A DNA stretch of 64,000 nt, from assembly GCA_951217055.1 (NCBI GenBank), contig OX578284.1, positions 45,514,967 through 45,578,966 of the forward strand, given 5' to 3'. A program made the position numbers and the translations under genes. A model generated the notes under the pieces. The model was not told where the DNA came from. It ran no database searches and saw only the letters and a program-made list of their open reading frames with translations. The stretch is from Gerris lacustris (Eukaryota > Arthropoda > Insecta > Hemiptera > Gerridae). Positions 60,123 through 64,000 of this stretch are shown here, one piece after another; within the stretch, counting starts at the first letter, position 1; each line of letters starts with the position of its first letter.

Positions 60123-60807
60123 TAAAAACTTTGACCGGAAGTGATATTATTAAACGCAATACTGTAGCCAGTGCCGCCAGTGGCTCTTATAATCTAAGAT
60201 TTGGCGATAAGTCAGTTAAATAGAGATTGGTTTTTGCAACATCAGTTCCACTGTTTGATGGAGGAAGGAGTGTAGCGCCAGCGGCGTGACGATGACGATG
60301 AACCTCCACCATCACCATACTAGTTATGCTAGGGCTGGTTCTACCTAAGGGAAGGGACATCGATGTTTTCATTGCCTGATGTTTTCGATACATCGACATC
60401 AATCTCTTAACCCGACAAGCAAAAAAAAAAGAAATGATCGCTTGATTTCGTAGTTTTCAATGTTTTAAATTCATCGGAAGTTTAACATAGATTTTTTGGT
60501 CCGATTCGGCGATGTTTTCGATACTTCGACATCACTGTCCTAACCCCATAACTGACTCCATCATTATCTTCGGCTGCCGATTATGATCGCTTGCAGTTCG
60601 AAACCGATTTTACCAGGAAAGTGACTGTATCCCCCCCCCCCCCCTCTTTATTTGTCTCAATCTGGAGGAACTTTGCAGCTTAATAATTAACTAAAAATTA
60701 AGTTGGTTGTATTGCCTAGACTTCTTTTTATACACCGAACTTCATCAAAATCGGTTCTTCAGGGTAGGCTTCATAAATACTAAAAGTATACCTACAACAT
60801 TTTAAGT
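60123..60807. other. No recognised gene; core-like fragment
   Basis: CGATGTTTTCGATACATCGACATCA (about 60360-60400) and a second GATGTTTTCGATACTTCGAC (60510) are a diverged direct pair. A C13 tract lies at 60633-60645. ACCGAACTTCATCAAAATCG at about 60738 is the shared core in reverse orientation. Confidence 0.5.
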
Positions 60808-60945
60808 ATCTGTATCAGATTTATACCATTTTGGTCACAAAATGATATCTAGGTAATTAGTTACTGTAATTATTTAATACTCCGGAGTAAAAAAATATGT
60901 TGCCCCTATAAATAATTAACACTAAAAACATGTGTAATATATTTT
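60808..60945 (+). repeat. Direct repeat G, copy 2
   Basis: Partner of 58885-59020, about 1.9 kb away, with the two TA-flanked elements between the copies. Confidence 0.75.
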
Positions 60946-61355
60946 ATAGTATTCCTAGGTAAAGCTATATGATATTATCGTCTAATTAACATTTATATGG
61001 ACTAATAGTCAGGGTGCGAAATGGCTATTTTTATGGTAACCTGGAATTAACGTATACATAAAATTTTTTTTCGTTTTTTTGTTCAATAATATGTATACTT
61101 TAAGAATCCGAGTGATGCCACCCTGTCACCCTTGAGCATTTTCAGAAAATCAAAATGGCGGCAAATAAATACTGAAAAATTAATGTTTTCTGATTAGATT
61201 CAATATGGGCGTGCGATACATCATTTCTTAGGTTTTTGATGTCAAGGAACATGAATCTGAGTGCTTAGAATGGGTTCGAATAAAAAATTTATGTTATTTT
61301 ATTGTTTTATTAATTTTAAAAAAGCAGGATTTCCATCCTTTATTCAGTATAGGAG
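60946..61355. other. No recognised feature
   Basis: Mixed AT-rich sequence without a related copy in the window. Confidence 0.45.
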
Positions 61356-61687
61356 GCTCTTACACGTCCTGCTAGTTTACCCTCTTCCAGTCGTCCAATC
61401 GAGCTGAAACTTGGCACATAGACTCTACCACAAAAACATTTTAACAAATTGATTAATTAATTAATTTTTCAATTTAATTAAATTAATTAAATTTTTATTT
61501 TATTTCTATTACTTAATTTTTTCAATATTTAATTAATCCATTTATATTTAAAAAGTTAATTAATTAAATTGAAAAATTAATTAATTAATTAATTTTTTAA
61601 AATGCTTTTGTGGTAGAGAGTCTATGTGCCAAGTTTCAGCCCGATTGGACTACTGGAAGAGGGTAAACTAGCCGGACGTGTAAGAGC
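61356..61687. mobile_element. Foldback element carrying the shared core
   Basis: Ends GCTCTTACACGTCC and GGACGTGTAAGAGC. Arms about 95 bp include AGTTTACCCTCTTCCAGT, CCAATCGAGCTGAAACTTGG and CACATAGACTCTACCACA. The centre is a simple AATTAATTAATT-rich palindrome. Non-coding. A diverged half-copy is at 62435-62545. Confidence 0.85.
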
Positions 61688-61851
61688 GGGCCCCAAAAGG
61701 GTGTCCATGACCGTATAGGATACGTAGTACCTCTTTTAAAAAAAAATGTTTTATCTAAAACCATACAAAAAAGTGTTTAAAATAGCAAACAAGGCTTCAA
61801 TACAAAATTCACACAAATTCACTAAAAAAAAAACAAAAAAAAACAAAAAAA

Positions 61852-62330
61852 ACTGCCAATTGCTGTGGCACATAGCTTTCTCGCGTCCTATTTCGTAGAT
61901 ACTTAAATGATTTTATGCATTTACAACCCATAATTGTCAAAATTATTTCATTTTCCCCGTTTTTTATATCTGACAAAATTGTTTTGATTTTTAGATGAAT
62001 TAAAGTCTCATTTTAGCAAAATTTAAAGTGCGCAGACGGTTTAAATTAATCTGGGACTATCTGCGGGCTACTTTCGACAAACCACCCAAATATCATAAAA
62101 ATCATATGAGTAATTTTGAAGATATAGGTGAAATTAATTGTATGTTTGTGCGTATGTGGAAGACAAGCAAATGCGGATGAAACTTATATAGAACCAAAAA
62201 CAGCTTATTATGATCTAACATCCAAAATTCATTAAAATTGGATAAGTATAGTTTTTATGACTTGTTGTTTCGCAAAAATTGTGGACAGACCAACAGACAG
62301 ACACGGAACAAGAAATGTTTCGTATGTCTT
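61852..62330 (-). repeat. Repeat family A, hairpin end missing
   Basis: Starts ACTGCCAATTGCTGTGGCAC after an A-rich run. All middle blocks are present to GACAGACACGGAACAAGAAA. It then breaks off into (AATT)n sequence before the terminal hairpin. Confidence 0.8.
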
Positions 62331-62816
62331 TTTTAATTAAATAAATTAATAATTAATTTTTAAATTTAATTAATTATCGTTTTAAAGATGAATTAATTAA
62401 TTTAATTTAAAAAGTAATAAAAATAAAATTAAATAATTGGCATAAAATCTTTGGAGGGCTAATTAACTCACGTCCAGTCATCCAATCGAGCTGAAACTTT
62501 GCACATAGACTCTGTACCAATAAAAAAAATAGTCTAACAAATTAATTAATACATTAATTTTTAAATGTTATTAATTATCTATTTAATTTACCCTTACAAA
62601 ATAAATGGATGTATATAAAGGATTTGTAATAACTTTTTTTTACCTGTTCTACATGTTTTATGGGCTAGTATTATTTGATAAGTTGTTAGGACTAGTTAGG
62701 GTAATGTGATCCTAAGTATGCAGCTTCGAAAAACATGTGCTCGCTGCGTAGCAAAAGTAAACTGAAAAATTGTCGGGCATCTTTCAGTTGGTGCCATATA
62801 ACTCGTTTACTATGTT
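62331..62816. repeat. AATT-rich sequence and half-copy of foldback 61356
   Basis: (TTAA/AATT)-rich DNA at 62335-62430 and 62545-62590. CCAGTCATCCAATCGAGCTG with AAACTTTGCACATAGACTCT at about 62472-62512 is one arm of the 61356-61687 element. Confidence 0.65.
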
Positions 62817-63515
62817 GTTCGATTTTAGTCGTTATTACTAGTTTTACATTTGCAGCAGCATAAGCCCAACGGCAACTCTGAACGTTCAATAATTTCCGAG
62901 ATATGACACTTCAAAAAGTAGTCGTTTTTTTCCCCAAAAAAATGAAAATTTTAGGTATTTGTCTCGTTTCAGGCCGAATATCGGCATTAAACCGCTCTCT
63001 TACAAGAAAATTCATAAGAAATCAAGTTGTAGTAAATTTAATTAGCTCCCTTGACAATACAAACGAAGGCTGTAGGCCCAATAGTTCTGGTGCAATAAAA
63101 AAAAATGAATATTAGATTTGTGTGGGCGTTCTATATGAAAGACGAATCTGGAGAGAAGGGTCTGTTTCTCCCTGAATGGAGGGGACACATCCATTGACAC
63201 CCTAAACGGCCACCGGTTCCGCCTATTCGTTAAGTCCGCAGAAAACGCTTAAAAGGAAGCCAATCAAATTTGATGCAACTTCATTTCTTCTTACTTTTCT
63301 CGTAGGTGAGCGGTTTTATGCCGATATTCGGCCCGAAACGAGAGCAATACCTAAATCTCAATTTTTTGGAAAGAAACTGCCAATTTTTGAAGTGTTATCT
63401 AAGAATAGATTAAGTTATATAAGTATATCTAAGAAACTATTAGAAGTTCAGAGTTGCGGTTGGTTGCTGCAAATTTACTGCATTTTAAAAATGTAATAAC
63501 GACTAATATCGAACT
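62817..63515. repeat. Foldback element, arms about 200 bp
   Basis: Left: TAGTCGTTATTACTAG, GGCAACTCTGAACGTTC, TTAGGTATTTGTCTCGTTTC, GCCGAATATCGGCATTAAAC. Right (inverted): GAGCGGTTTTATGCCGATAT, TCGGCCCGAAACGAGAGCAA, TTCAGAGTTGCGG, TAATAACGACTAATAT. Identity moderate with indels in the outer parts, high near GCCGAATATCGGCAT. The spacer (63110-63270) is GC-richer. The frames at 62692 and 62903 fall within the arms and are not called. Confidence 0.82.
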
Positions 63516-63795
63516 ATGTATGTTTGTGCGCATGTGGAAGAGAAATAAATGGGTGCAGAAGTTTAAACATATATGGGACCAAAAATGGGCTAATTATGAC
63601 CTACCATCCTAATTTCAATAATATCAGATGAGTAGTTTTTAAGATATGCTGGTTCGTAAAAATTGAGCGACAGACCGATAGGCAGACAAGGAACCAAAAA
63701 TGTTCCCTGATTTCTAAACCGAATTTCTGTCTGGGAATTTTTGAAATCAGAGACATAAAAATTGTCGTTCTTCAGAACGATCACATTGTAGTCAA
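63516..63795 (-). repeat. Repeat family A, hairpin-side half
   Basis: From TATGTTTGTGCGCATGTGGA through AAAAATTGAGCGACAGACCG to GTCGTTCTTCAGAACGATCA. The first half is missing, replaced at the joint by the foldback arm; the terminal hairpin is lost. Confidence 0.75.
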
Positions 63796-64000
63796 TTAAT
63801 ATAATAAAATACATGTAGAAAAGTAAAAACGGGTTGGATATTTTATTTTTGTTTTCCGGCAAAATTCTTTTTTAAATCTTAAACATTGAGGGGGACAAGC
63901 CCCCCCCCCCCCCCCCCTTCCCGGCGACGACGCCTGTGAGGTCCATTAACCAAATGTGGTACTATGATTGAGCTGATAGTCTCCAATGAACCTAAATAAG
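63796..64000. other. Window edge with C19 tract
   Basis: AGGGGGACAAG precedes a C-run at 63900-63917, then TTCCCGGCGACGACGCCTGT. The C-run beside a GC-rich terminus resembles the subterminal parts of transposons elsewhere in the window, so an element may end near 63935. Its other end is not identified. Confidence 0.35.

Overview
This window looks like non-coding nuclear DNA from an animal, most likely an AT-rich invertebrate. An arthropod such as a copepod crustacean would fit, but nothing here proves it. The grounds are the long (TA)n tracts, a Ty1/copia retrotransposon of animal type, LINE C-terminal remnants, hAT and Tc1/mariner-type DNA transposon ends, and many short repeats with tRNA-like B boxes. 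I find no convincing host protein gene, no rRNA, no intact tRNA, no CRISPR and no bacterial operon.

Layout. 1-5 kb: AT-rich DNA with one hAT element (2139-2892) in a perfect 8-bp duplication, carrying antisense transposase remnants. 5-11 kb: (TA)n tracts, a 732-bp foldback element inserted at TA (7523-8254), and an 88-bp tandem array (10084-10510). 11-18 kb: copies of repeat family A, a foldback pair and unannotated DNA. 18.4-20.0 kb: a 5'-truncated copia element with an open RT/RNase H frame and a probable 3' LTR, then a 68-bp-arm palindrome. 21-28 kb: four family A copies in one orientation, partly enclosed by a 0.5-0.75 kb inverted repeat. 28-36 kb: foldback and tRNA-like SINE-type repeats and a long family B copy. 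38-46 kb: tandem duplications (280, about 500 and 347 bp), an RTE-like LINE fragment and a second LINE C-terminus. 48.5-50.0 kb: family C element inside an outer foldback. 53.1-56.3 kb: an old hAT element split by a second element with a perfect 8-bp duplication. 56.5-64 kb: a second, inverted family C copy and several TA-flanked or foldback elements, one of which keeps a promoter-like block and a 18-residue ORF.

How the parts relate. The dominant theme is modular repeats. Families with different ends share the same order of parts: a terminal hairpin, a CTGTCYG-rich stretch, then a core resembling GACCGATTTTGATGAAATTTGGCA, followed by different tails. Families B and C also carry a B-box-like GGTTCGATYCC. 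The hairpin stem differs between three related families but stays paired. This cross-family sharing is the best candidate here for something worth study. All relationships were judged by eye, with no alignment or database search, so identities and boundaries are approximate.
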